Shown here: in pieces, positions 26,799-35,745 of the stretch
How positions within the stretch are numbered: the first letter of the stretch is position 1
How the letters are laid out: each line of letters begins with the position of its first letter
Notes under the pieces: model-generated
What the model was told of the DNA's origin: nothing
What the model saw: only the letters and a program-made list of their open reading frames with translations
Databases searched by the model: none
DNA from: Dyadobacter luteus
GTDB taxonomy: Bacteria > Bacteroidota > Bacteroidia > Cytophagales > Spirosomataceae
DNA length: 64,000 bases
Direction of reading: 5' to 3'
NCBI RefSeq assembly: GCF_003383615.1
Contig: NZ_QNUL01000002.1
Coordinates: 248,001-312,000 of the forward strand
Translations under genes and position numbers: made by a program

Positions 26799-26801
26799 CT
26801 T

Positions 26802-27155
26802 ATGGAGTGCATCAAAGATTTTCAGCAGGAACACAAATTAGAAATGAGGGCAGTCCGTGATTCTATGGATGTGCTTAACGGGAAATGGAAAATCGCTGTC
26901 ATTTCCTCAATCTGTTATTATAATAAGAGAAGGTTTTCTGACATTCTGCATGACGTCGAGGGCATTTCCAACAAAATGCTCAGTAAAGAACTGAAAGAAC
27001 TGGAACTGAACCAGCTTATAAAACGGACGGTTTTGGACAGCCAGCCTGTCAGTGTGCAATATGAACTGACCGAGCATGGTCTGTCGCTGAAGACCATTAT
27101 TACCAACCTGACAGTCTGGGGCATAGAACACCGGAAAAAAATTTTTGCAACCTGA
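26802..27155 (+). CDS. HxlR-family winged-helix regulator
   Basis: A 117-residue protein with the full HxlR pattern: VLNGKWKIAVISSI, RRFSDILHDVEGISNKMLSK, LKELELNQLIKR and YELTEHGLSL. A Cys at position 3 is in the N-terminal place where many family members sense electrophiles or oxidants. It is transcribed divergently from the SDR gene, which is the likely target. Confidence 0.92.
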   Translation: MECIKDFQQEHKLEMRAVRDSMDVLNGKWKIAVISSICYYNKRRFSDILHDVEGISNKMLSKELKELELNQLIKRTVLDSQPVSVQYELTEHGLSLKTIITNLTVWGIEHRKKIFAT

Positions 27156-27229
27156 CCACTGTTTATTTCCGTTGGTAACAGCTTCCTGAAATCATATACA
27201 TCCATCTTTGAAAGCAAGAATTCTGAAAT

Positions 27230-29710
27230 ATGGGGCCTATAGACAAATCAACCACTACGGAACTGGAGAAACTCTCAGCTGTCGTCACGCGCGTTACGTT
27301 TCACAGTCTGGAAACCGGTTATACGATACTGAAAGTGACAGCTATCCAAAGGCCTGGCCAGGAACTTACTGTGGTTGTTCACCAGTCAAAAGTATTTGCA
27401 GGCGCCACGATGGATTTTTATGGTGAATGGGTTACACACCCCAGTTATGGCCTGCAGTTCAAAGCTGCGAAAATTGTCGAGAGAAAACCCGCGACAACAA
27501 ACGCCCTAGAAAAATATCTCGGATCAGGTCTGATCAGGGGGGTAGGGCCGGCGACGGCCAGAAAAATTGTGAGTTATTTCGGAGAAAAAACACTTGATGT
27601 ATTTGAAGATGACATCGAAAGCCTTACTCAGATAGATGGGATCGCGCAACGGAAGCTTAGAATGATCAGTGAAGCCTGGATTGAACACCGTCAGATACGC
27701 AGTGTGATGATGTTTTTACAGTCACATAACATTTCGACGCTGTTTGCAGTTAAAATCTACAAGGTATACGGCAACGACGCGATTGAGATTGTACAAAGTA
27801 ACCCTTACCGGCTAGCGTCGGATATATATGGGATCGGCTTTTTATCCGCCGACCATATAGCACTTGGTATGGGGCTGGCGGCGGACTCACCCCAGCGTAT
27901 CGGGGCTGGTATCGGGCATGTTCTGCAGCATGCGCGAGAGCAGGGTCATTGCTATCTGAACCTGAAGCAGATTCTGCCGGGTGTAAGCGAATTGCTGTCT
28001 TTAACAGATACCGAATGCATCACGCGTGTGCTTGATCAGCTTTATGAAAGGGGAGAATTAAAAACCAGACAGTTGCCCGATGAAACGGGTGTGCTGCAGG
28101 TTTGCTACTACGCGCATTCGCTGTACTACGACGAGCAGTATATTGCCCTGCGGCTCAAAGAGATGGTCCGGATGACGCCGATGCCGCGTATGCCCGACCT
28201 GCAGCAGCGATTGGCGGGTTTCTGCGAGCAACAGGGGATAATACTGAGCGGGGAGCAGAATCAAAGTGTCCGGCAGATCCTTGCAGAACGGGTGTGCGTG
28301 CTTACCGGCGGCCCCGGATGCGGGAAGACTACTACGACCCGGGTTTTGGTGGGCATGCTGCAGATGGACGGAAAGCAAGTGATGCTGGCAGCTCCTACCG
28401 GCCGCGCTGCACAACGCATGAGCGAGGTGATTGGCCTGGAATCAAAGACCATACACAGATTGCTGGAGGTGGATGCAGTCAACGGAGGTTTCAAAAGAAA
28501 GGAGGACAATCCTGTGGAAGCCGATGTTTTGATTGTCGATGAATGTTCGATGCTTGATGTACATCTGACCGCTGCACTACTGCGGGCGCTGGACAAAGAT
28601 ACCCAACTGGTGCTGATCGGTGATGCAGATCAGCTGCCTGCTGTCGGGGCGGGAAATGTGCTGAAAGATGTTATCGCTTCGCAGCAGATTCCCTGCCTGA
28701 GACTTACAAAGATATTCCGTCAGGCCCGGGAATCATTGATTATTTCTTATGCACATCAGATCAATACGGGAGTAGTGCCACAGATAACCTCTCCTTTCAA
28801 CTGGCCGCAGGCGTGGCAGCAAAAACAGGATTGCCTTTTCATAGACTCAGAAGAAGCAACGGGCGAACAGCTCCGCTTCATATCCAAGGTCAAACGCCTG
28901 GTGCACGCGACAGCTATAGACGCTGATACCTCACAGATACTTCAGGATCCCTATAGTCAGGATAACGGGCTTGTTATTCCCCAAAAGTTCAGCCATGTAA
29001 ACCTGGAAGCTTTGGTGAAGGCCCGCAGCCATACGGAAGAATTAAGACAAGTGCTCCAGCGCATTCATCCCTGGTCATCCCTGAGATATGGCTATTCTGC
29101 TGTAGATATGGTCGAAAAGCTCTACGATGGTATCATCCAGAAATACTTCGGAAATGAGACCGAAATACAGATACTCTCGCCAATGACGAAAGGATCTTTG
29201 GGCACGGCGAATCTGAATAAGGTTATTCAGCAGAAGAAAAATCCTGCCTGTGCCGGAAAAGCTCAGCTTTCCATTGCGGGCAGGGTTTTCCGGCAGTCAG
29301 ACCGCGTCATCCAGAAGCGTAATAACTATGATCTGAACGTCTTTAACGGGGACATCGGTTTAATTACGGATGTAGACAACGAGGGGATGGAATTGACTGT
29401 GCAGTTCAGGGCGGGGCAACAGGTAAAAGAGGTTGTTTATTCAAGGGAAAATCTTCTGGAACTGGATCTGGCCTATGCGATTACTATTCATAAATCACAG
29501 GGAAGTGAGTTTGAAACCATCATTATTCCTCTGGTTACCCAGCACTTCAACATGTTGTTTCGCAATCTCGTTTATACTGCAATTACCAGGGCCAGGAAAT
29601 TGGTGGTTTTTGTCGGTACCAGAAAAGCATTGACGATGGCTATAGGTAAACAAAACCCGGCCGTCAGGCAAACAGCACTGGTATACCTGCTCAATCAGAG
29701 TGATAAGTAG
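27230..29710 (+). CDS. recD2: RecD2-like SF1 DNA helicase
   Basis: An 826-residue ATP-dependent helicase. An OB-fold N-terminus (VVTRVTFHSLETGYTILKVT) is followed by helix-hairpin-helix repeats (LIRGVGPATARKIVSYFG, LTQIDGIAQRKL). Helicase motifs: Walker A GGPGCGKTTTTR near residue 360, Walker B LIVDECSML near 434, IGDADQLPAVGAG, RLTKIFRQA, and the C-terminal YAITIHKSQGSEF and VYTAITRARK. It lacks a RecBC context, as is usual for RecD2. It is about 80-100 residues longer than typical members because of an insertion at about 535-625, before the motif region that resumes at EIQILSPMTKG. Confidence 0.93.
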   Translation: MGPIDKSTTTELEKLSAVVTRVTFHSLETGYTILKVTAIQRPGQELTVVVHQSKVFAGATMDFYGEWVTHPSYGLQFKAAKIVERKPATTNALEKYLGSGLIRGVGPATARKIVSYFGEKTLDVFEDDIESLTQIDGIAQRKLRMISEAWIEHRQIRSVMMFLQSHNISTLFAVKIYKVYGNDAIEIVQSNPYRLASDIYGIGFLSADHIALGMGLAADSPQRIGAGIGHVLQHAREQGHCYLNLKQILPGVSELLSLTDTECITRVLDQLYERGELKTRQLPDETGVLQVCYYAHSLYYDEQYIALRLKEMVRMTPMPRMPDLQQRLAGFCEQQGIILSGEQNQSVRQILAERVCVLTGGPGCGKTTTTRVLVGMLQMDGKQVMLAAPTGRAAQRMSEVIGLESKTIHRLLEVDAVNGGFKRKEDNPVEADVLIVDECSMLDVHLTAALLRALDKDTQLVLIGDADQLPAVGAGNVLKDVIASQQIPCLRLTKIFRQARESLIISYAHQINTGVVPQITSPFNWPQAWQQKQDCLFIDSEEATGEQLRFISKVKRLVHATAIDADTSQILQDPYSQDNGLVIPQKFSHVNLEALVKARSHTEELRQVLQRIHPWSSLRYGYSAVDMVEKLYDGIIQKYFGNETEIQILSPMTKGSLGTANLNKVIQQKKNPACAGKAQLSIAGRVFRQSDRVIQKRNNYDLNVFNGDIGLITDVDNEGMELTVQFRAGQQVKEVVYSRENLLELDLAYAITIHKSQGSEFETIIIPLVTQHFNMLFRNLVYTAITRARKLVVFVGTRKALTMAIGKQNPAVRQTALVYLLNQSDK

Positions 29711-29941
29711 ACCTGGGACAAGGAAATGGCTGACCTACTTGCTGAGAAAATGCACATTAGCACTGAGCTCGCTTCTTGATCCGGTCCTCAGCGATTGAGA
29801 ATGGCATAATTTTAAAACCGATGCATAGTACCGGCATTCGCGGGTCAGCACTCAGGCCTGTAAGAAGTTAGATTAAAGGATTGTAGAAAAAGTACCGAGG
29901 TTCGCTACTGTATGTGAGTTGCATGTAGATTATTGGAGTAC

Positions 29942-31573
29942 TTATTCAAATTTTAATTGGTCCTGATACTTTCTTATTGATATGAATTTCATTCCATCTT
30001 CAAATGAAGGTACAGCAGTACCCATATGTTCCAGGTCTGGGTATACCCGGGTTTGAAGATCGATAATTCTGGAAGTTTTGAGAGCGTCGTTAAAATTTGA
30101 AAAAGAGTTTCCTGAAATCTCCATTTCGCCCATCGATAAAAAGAGTTTTAAATTCTTTCCGCCTTTTGGTAAGACTCTTTTTAACTCATTGACGATGTAG
30201 TCGTGGTGATAACTTATTGACGGACTGGCTGAGACATAATTATTAAAAACAAGACCCTTGTTTAAGCCTTGACAGAGAGCATATAAGGTAAAATATCCTC
30301 CCAGAGAATGTCCCATAATGGTACGATTTGTGGCATCTGTCTTATATTTATATTCTATCTGTGGGATCAGCTCATGTTCCAGAAATTTATAGAAATTTTG
30401 ACCACCTCCGCTAACAGCAAAACTATCCGTAGCCAGAGCTTTGGGGAATGTATAGTCACGATTCCTGAGTGAATCCATTACATAGGCATCGCGGTAACCA
30501 ATGCCTACAAGGATAGGCTCTTTAAAGGCTTTTCGCCTGCTAAGCTTGTTTATGGAGGTACTTACATGTTCAAAATAGGCATTTCCGTCCAGATGGTAAA
30601 CAACAGGGTATTTCGTAACTGAGCTGCGCTGATAATCTTTTGGTAAACGTACAAACACATTAAATGTATCTTTTACGACTTCAGAGTATAATTTGAAAGC
30701 TGGTAATGTCTCTTTATCTTCAATCTCATCAGGCGTATCTTTGTCCACCAAGGCTGTAATAAAAAGACAATAATGGTGTGGGGGAGTATTCCATTGACCC
30801 AGGCTATTTCTTCGGTAAAAACTCTTACTTGATCCCCCTAATTTTACTTCATAGGTAAGCTTTCTGTCTGCTTTTTCAGCGTCTGGAATACATTCTACTG
30901 AAACAATGAAGTCTCCATCTACCACAACTCCGTGATCTGATACATCAAATCGCAACCAACCTTTTTTTACCGGATGCTTTTGCAAGATACTTTTTGCGAT
31001 AATTCTGTCTGAGGGTTTTTCACCGTCATACCGGTAGAAATTAATCCTGAAACTTGCGCTGTCTTCGGTATCACTGCTTATATAAAGGTTTGCGGACATA
31101 ATTTGCGCAGGACCGCGCCCTGGTTTTATCAACTGGCCAATTTCAAAAATATCTTCCTGCGAAAACATTCCGTCTGTAAAATGTATCGGGCCACCGCGTT
31201 TTTTGATCCCAAACTTTTTTTCAATTGGTCTGTTTTCACGGATTGTGAGTTCGTTTAACTCGACAGTTCTTTCCCGGAGTTTTATGTTTACGGACTTTTT
31301 ATCACTGAGCATTTTAACGGGTAAATCCAGCTGCTGAAAACCTACCAGTGAAAAACTAAGGGTATCTCTCAGATTTTCATCTGGTATTTTTATGGAAAAC
31401 CCACCATTTTCCCGTGAGATGGTCCCGATATTTTTTTTATTTATACCAACATTAACATACGCAAGTGGCTGGTTATTGCTGGCATCCACTACGTTTCCTT
31501 CAATTATGGTCTGAGATTGAACAAGGTAATTATCGCCAAAAATGAGTATCATCAAAATCAATCTGGTGATCAT
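29942..31573 (-). CDS. Secreted esterase with N-terminal carboxypeptidase-like regulatory domain
   Basis: A 543-residue exported protein. After a short signal, residues about 24-110 form a carboxypeptidase D regulatory-like beta-sandwich (IIEGNVVDASNNQPLAYVNV), the module common at the start of SusC proteins. The middle is a beta domain. From about 295 onward there is an esterase D/IroE-type alpha/beta hydrolase: YPVVYHLDGNAYFEHV, VGIGY, then GHSLGGYFTLYAL near residue 421 with the nucleophilic Ser, and a C-terminal LEHMG as the likely His region. It may hydrolyse a siderophore or acyl ester, and the substrate is unknown. No partner gene is adjacent. Confidence 0.87.
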   Translation of the reverse strand: MITRLILMILIFGDNYLVQSQTIIEGNVVDASNNQPLAYVNVGINKKNIGTISRENGGFSIKIPDENLRDTLSFSLVGFQQLDLPVKMLSDKKSVNIKLRERTVELNELTIRENRPIEKKFGIKKRGGPIHFTDGMFSQEDIFEIGQLIKPGRGPAQIMSANLYISSDTEDSASFRINFYRYDGEKPSDRIIAKSILQKHPVKKGWLRFDVSDHGVVVDGDFIVSVECIPDAEKADRKLTYEVKLGGSSKSFYRRNSLGQWNTPPHHYCLFITALVDKDTPDEIEDKETLPAFKLYSEVVKDTFNVFVRLPKDYQRSSVTKYPVVYHLDGNAYFEHVSTSINKLSRRKAFKEPILVGIGYRDAYVMDSLRNRDYTFPKALATDSFAVSGGGQNFYKFLEHELIPQIEYKYKTDATNRTIMGHSLGGYFTLYALCQGLNKGLVFNNYVSASPSISYHHDYIVNELKRVLPKGGKNLKLFLSMGEMEISGNSFSNFNDALKTSRIIDLQTRVYPDLEHMGTAVPSFEDGMKFISIRKYQDQLKFE

Positions 31574-31995
31574 GGTTCACTGTTTATTATAAAAAATACA
31601 TAACGCTTGTATCTGGTTACGTAGTTTTTGGGGAATATGTTGCATTATTTACAGGTTTAGATTGTTCATCCTGTTTTAAAAATCCTGGGGTATAAACTCT
31701 GGCGGATCTCATTACAGCAGCCCTTCGGATCTGATACTTTTCTTAGTATGTGAAATCTGCCATGAAGCGATAACTTCCCGGGCCGGTCTTTTATTCTAGG
31801 GTGTGCTTCAAAGAACCGGACAAACCGCATGCGTGACAAAATCCCGGCTAAGCACTGCCGAATATATATATAAACGGTTGCTTACAACCCTGTCTGACTT
31901 GCCTTGATGTATGTGGTTGGTAACAGGTACATATCCTGAATTGACAACAAGCGAAACCCTTTGCGGAAACTTTAAAAAGAGAAAAAAATTACCAG
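31574..31995. other. Intergenic stretch, nothing recognised
   Basis: About 420 bases between two minus-strand genes. It should contain the promoter of the esterase gene. I see no ORF, repeat or hairpin of note. Confidence 0.5.
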
Positions 31996-32349
31996 CTATC
32001 TTTTCATAGTGAAAGTCCGGCAGACGGTATGTGTTTTAAGGTCGGGATACTGTTTACATAACTCTTCGATTATTCTTAAACAGATCGTATCGAACTCTTT
32101 GTCATCTGCATAAACTTTAGCGATCTGCCTGTGCGTGAAATGGCATTCCAAGGAATTAGCCAAGCCATCGATTTTAAATTCAAAGCTTGCGCCGGTACTG
32201 TTAATTATATCGTTTCCACAGACCGTGGATTGTAATGCGCTGATCAGATAACAGGTAAGGGCAGTTCTCAGTATCTGAGCGTTTTCGAATTCAACAGGTG
32301 TGGTCATAGTGTAGCAAGGTAACTTTCCTGTAAGACCTGCTACTTTCAT
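31996..32349 (-). CDS. Hypothetical protein
   Basis: A 117-residue protein from the ATG at 32349 (MKVAGLTGKLPCYTMTTPVE). A TTG 30 bases upstream could add ten residues. It is soluble, Cys-rich for its size and has no family I recognise. It lies on the same strand as the receiver protein upstream, with a 128-base gap, so co-transcription is possible but unproven. Confidence 0.55.
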   Translation of the reverse strand: MKVAGLTGKLPCYTMTTPVEFENAQILRTALTCYLISALQSTVCGNDIINSTGASFEFKIDGLANSLECHFTHRQIAKVYADDKEFDTICLRIIEELCKQYPDLKTHTVCRTFTMKR

Positions 32350-32477
32350 TTTCGTCACCGGGGCGTCTACCGGGAGCAACCGGTCTGGCGCTTGTTTGCT
32401 CAGAAATCTGATGCGCCTGCCGGTATCTGCTTGATTACCAAACAGAGCGCATCATTTTCTGATCAAATTAACTGAGG

Positions 32478-32840
32478 TTATGATATGAGTATTTTCCTTA
32501 CCAGGGTAATAAAATTTCTTGCTGAAAGAGGCTTGAAAGCCGAAGCTTTGATCCGGGGATCGCTCAGATCCATAGTGTAAAGGTTGTCGGCTGTTATCAA
32601 ACCTACCTTTACATCGGCTTCAGGCAAAGCAGCGAGCATCTGAAGGCCAGTCATATAGGGCATATTATAATCAAGAAAAACGATGTCTGGCTTTAATGAC
32701 CTGATTTTCTCGATCCCGTCGACAGGAGAGTAACAGTTGGCCAGCAGTGTTAAGTTAGGCATCGTACTCAGATGAAATTCCAGGTCCTGGTGGCAACCGG
32801 GGTCGTCGTCAATAATAATACAGGTGTAAATTGGTGTCTG
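32478..32840 (-). CDS. Stand-alone response-regulator receiver protein
   Basis: A 120-residue CheY-like receiver without an output domain. The ATG at 32840 is chosen because the protein then begins MQTPIYTCIIIDDDPGC. An acidic pocket is formed by the DDD triplet. The phospho-acceptor Asp is in VFLDYNMP, the conserved Thr in LITA, and the Lys in AFKPLS. It resembles the receiver half of LytTR-type regulators (YxxPxxGIEKI), but the DNA-binding half is absent and the frame ends cleanly. No histidine kinase is adjacent. Confidence 0.88.
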   Translation of the reverse strand, partial: QTPIYTCIIIDDDPGCHQDLEFHLSTMPNLTLLANCYSPVDGIEKIRSLKPDIVFLDYNMPYMTGLQMLAALPEADVKVGLITADNLYTMDLSDPRIKASAFKPLSARNFITLVRKILIS

Positions 32841-33054
32841 CATGGGAAGTAAGGTTAAGTGCAAATACGTCATAAGCCGGATACGGCTCTGGCTTTCTGT
32901 GTCGTTAATTCACCGATGAGTTACAAAGTATAATCTGCCGAACCAAGGAACTATTGAAATCTGAAAACAGATTATTCAAATAGTCAAAGAATATCTGGTG
33001 CGGTTAATCTTCATGTATGGCCGGCCGGCCTGGTTTTAAACTGAGATGTCACAG

Positions 33055-34305
33055 TCACATCACCCGTTTGATATGCTCAAATGCATTCAGTGTTTTGTCA
33101 AGATGCTCACGGGTATGAGTAGCCATTACGCTCATTCTAATGCGGGCATTCTTTTTGGCGACTGCCGGATAAAGAATAGGGTTGGTATAAATGCCGGCTT
33201 TCAGAAGCATCGAACCGACATCAGAGGTTTTGTGCGGATCTCCGATTTTAACCGGTATGATTGCAGACCCGGTAATGCCTACATCAAGGCCAAGACTGAT
33301 TAATCCGTTTTTGAAATAAGTGATGTTCTCTGATAGCCTGGCCTGCCACTGCGGCTCCTGGTCAATCAGCTCTATAGCTTTAATAATTCCTGCCACCGCT
33401 GGCGTCGAAGTGGCCGAGAATATATGCTGGCGGGATTGAAACTTTAAATATGCTGCTACCTTGGGCGGCGCGATCACATAACCTCCGATGCCTGCGAACG
33501 TTTTACTGAAAGTTCCTGTGATAAAATCCACCTGATCAATCACCGAGTAAAGTTCCATGGCCCCACGGCCGGTTTTGCCTATTACTCCTATGCCATGCGC
33601 GTCATCGACCATCAGGTAAGCGCCATAACGGTTGGCGAGTTCTCTTATTTTATCCAGTGGAGCGATATCCCCGTCCTGTGAATAAACCCCGTCGATGATG
33701 ATCATTTTAGTCCGGTAACTGCCCTGAACGTCTTTGAGTATCCTTTCCAAAGACTGAAGGTCATTATGAGGAAAGCTTTTTCTGTTCGTCAGAAGGCAGC
33801 CCTCGTAAACACTGGCGTGCACGGCCATGTCAACGATGGCAATGTCCTCTTTTCTCAGAAGGCTCTGAAGTGAGGCGCTGTTGGCCGTGTAGCCGGTGGT
33901 ATAGATCACGGCCGAATCCGGGCTATGAGAGAAGAATGAAGAGATCGTTTCTTCAAGCTGCTGGTGGAAACTGAAGTGTCCGCCGATCAGCGGCGATGCC
34001 CCGGCGCCGGTGCCATAATTTTAAATGGCATCGATTACCGCTTTTTTGACCAGAGGATGCTGTGTGAAACCCAGATAATCATTGGAAACAAAACTCACAT
34101 GTCTTACCGGCTGCCCACCGCTGTAAGGCGTGATTATATTCATTTCAGGTCCGCACCCTGAGCTGTTCACAAGGCGGTAATTCATGTGGCCGCTGTCTTT
34201 CATGAACTCAAGAAAGTCATAAAAAACATCAGCCCTTTCAATAGCATCCAGGCCGGGAATGTTTTCAAAATCCCGGAAGCTTGCTGTGGCGAAATTAATG
34301 TTCAT
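33055..34305 (-). pseudogene. PLP-dependent alpha-oxoamine synthase, interrupted by one in-frame TAA
   Basis: One continuous frame of 416 codons, broken only by a TAA at 34021-34023. Upstream of it lies the N-terminus (VSFVSNDYLGFTQHPLVKKA, ending in VIDAI). Downstream, in the same frame, comes NYGTGAGASPLIGGHFSFHQ, exactly where homologues continue. The rest has DDAHGIGVIGKTGRGA and the PLP-lysine motif GTFSKTFAG (Lys near codon 267). The family includes BioF, Kbl, HemA and serine palmitoyltransferase, and I cannot choose among them. A one-base change from GAA to TAA would explain the break. A restart at GTG or ATG after the stop would lack part of the substrate site. Confidence 0.85.
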
Positions 34306-34775
34306 TGCTGTGATATGTTTAAGTGGCTGGTAAGGAATTTGTGAAATTTACTGGTAGTTTTTCGTCGAAACGGTTACATAGTAAATTAATTTAATCCTGC
34401 CGCAGCTCGCGTGTACCATTCGAATACGTATAATGTGTTGATGTCTGTAGTCAGCCGGGGCCCGGGAAAGTGTACCCGGCAGGTGTTCGGCCAGAGCCTT
34501 TCAGGTTGATCCGGACAGCGCAGGCAGAAAATCGCCGTTGGGTAATTAACTGCAAAGTGGTCAATAGTCTTCGTTTCAATGATTTTATGAATTGTAACGG
34601 AGCGGAAAATCAGGCATTGACCATCTGATATGGCTGCTTACAGAAAAAAGCAACATTTTTTTATCATTTGAAAATCAGTGGAATAGATCCCAGTCACGCC
34701 CGGGCGCAGAGGGGAGGCGGAAAAAGCTGCGCTTTTAAATCCCCGCAGCTCAATCTTACTTTGTAGCCATCAAAC
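34306..34775. other. Intergenic boundary between the oxoamine synthase and the conjugation region
   Basis: About 470 bases without a gene. A 7-pair inverted repeat agctgcg (34725-34731) / cgcagct (34744-34750) is followed by an AT-rich stretch and lies just before the first conjugation-region gene, so it may be part of that promoter region. No att-like direct repeat is obvious to the eye. Confidence 0.4.
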
Positions 34776-34835
34776 ATGATCACCGGTGCAGACAAGGTGA
34801 CTGTGCATTTGCGAAACTATAAACGATACAATCTT

Positions 34836-35099
34836 ATGTTTACGACCAATCCCTGGGTAGTTTATGCATATCTGACCGGCCCCGTAATTGTGGGTTACTA
34901 TCTGTTTGCTGTCTTTCGATTTTACGGAAAAGAAATCAAGGCGTGGAACAGGATGACAGCGGACCGAATCAGAAATCCGTCAGCGAAATCAGCTGCGGTG
35001 GATAATTACCACAAAGATCCGGCGGAAACCGGATTGATTCAGCTCCGACCAGAGCTCGGTGCCGGTGAGATCAATCCGGCCGGACCTCAGGAAGGCTGA
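34836..35099 (+). CDS. Small membrane protein at the head of the tra region
   Basis: An 87-residue protein from the ATG at 34836 (the open frame extends back to 34776). One transmembrane segment is visible, YAYLTGPVIVGYYLFAVFRF, followed by a basic cytoplasmic tail and a Pro/Gly-rich end. Similar one-helix proteins occur just upstream of traE in Bacteroidota conjugation loci. I cannot name a family. Confidence 0.6.
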   Translation: MFTTNPWVVYAYLTGPVIVGYYLFAVFRFYGKEIKAWNRMTADRIRNPSAKSAAVDNYHKDPAETGLIQLRPELGAGEINPAGPQEG

Positions 35100-35108
35100 C
35101 TGGCAGCC

Positions 35109-35249
35109 ATGAATAATGACGATCTGGCAGCAGGTATTACAGAACTGATCCGGCGGGGCCACCAGAAAGGTTACGACAGAAGTGAGCTTATGCTGCGGGT
35201 TCAGAGGGCTTTAAGGATTTTCAAAATACCGGGCATTGATTCTGATTGA
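35109..35249 (+). CDS. 46-residue small protein
   Basis: An ATG nine bases after the previous stop opens a frame of 46 codons (MNNDDLAAGITELIRRGHQK, then YDRSELMLRVQRALRIFKIP). It is predicted to be helical and amphipathic. Tight spacing to the preceding gene and the protein-like sequence make it a credible short gene of the tra operon. No family is recognised. Confidence 0.5.
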   Translation: MNNDDLAAGITELIRRGHQKGYDRSELMLRVQRALRIFKIPGIDSD

Positions 35250-35274
35250 GAATGAATGCGCAAAGTACAGCCTC

Positions 35275-35376
35275 CTACACCTTGGTGAACAGGATAAAGC
35301 GGCGATTGGGGGTAAGGTGTAGTGGGGCGGTGTGTTTGTCTGGGCAGCATTTCCCGCCAGTGGGCGGGAAGCTGCC
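35275..35376. repeat. Two successive inverted repeats upstream of traE
   Basis: The first is ctacacctt (35275-35283) / aaggtgtag (35314-35322), a perfect 9-pair repeat with a 30-base spacer. The second is a very stable hairpin: ggcagc (35343-35348) / gctgcc (35371-35376) and ttcccgcc (35351-35358) / ggcgggaa (35363-35370), with a 4-base loop and a 2-base bulge. There is no T-run. It could be an operator, a leader RNA or an origin-of-transfer-like structure. Confidence 0.65.
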
Positions 35377-35421
35377 GGCAAACCAATGAAACAGCATGTT
35401 CAACTTTTAAATAGGTGTGGT

Positions 35422-35745
35422 ATGAAAAGAAGGGTTATGATTTTAAAGGTTAAAAGAAAGCTGCTGCTGACGGCGGTAGGCGCTGTGACAGCCGTGTCAG
35501 CATTTTCTCAGGATGGTGCGGCCGGGATTGAAGAAGCAAATTCTCAGGTGCGCTCTTACTTTGAGCCGGGAACGAATCTGATGTATGCCATTGGGGCAGT
35601 GCTTGGCCTCGTTGGCGCGGTGAAGGTCTTTCAGAAATGGAATGCGGGGGATCAGGATACAGGCAAGGTGGCGGCAGCCTGGTTCGGCAGCTGTATTTTT
35701 CTGGTGGTCGTAGCCACAGTGCTGCAATCTTTCTTCGGATTGTAG
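35422..35745 (+). CDS. traE: Conjugation protein TraE (DUF4134)
   Basis: A 107-residue protein from the ATG at 35422, which gives a basic start and a signal-like helix (KLLLTAVGAVTAVSAFSQ). An upstream in-frame start at 35332 would run through the hairpin. Two transmembrane segments follow (MYAIGAVLGLVGAVKVFQKW, then AAAWFGSCIFLVVVATVLQS). This is the DUF4134/TraE family, a VirB2/VirB3-like inner-membrane or pilin-like component of the Bacteroidetes type IV secretion system. Confidence 0.88.
   Translation: MKRRVMILKVKRKLLLTAVGAVTAVSAFSQDGAAGIEEANSQVRSYFEPGTNLMYAIGAVLGLVGAVKVFQKWNAGDQDTGKVAAAWFGSCIFLVVVATVLQSFFGL

Noticed and set aside
28102..28542. A 146-residue frame inside the helicase gene
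   Set aside because: It is an out-of-phase shadow of a GC-rich part of the RecD2-like gene, rich in Ala, Arg and Pro.
34454..34480. Inverted GCCGGG/CCCGGC in the intergenic region before the tra operon
   Set aside because: A 6-base GC repeat in a GC-rich tract is too short to distinguish from chance and has no clear positional role.
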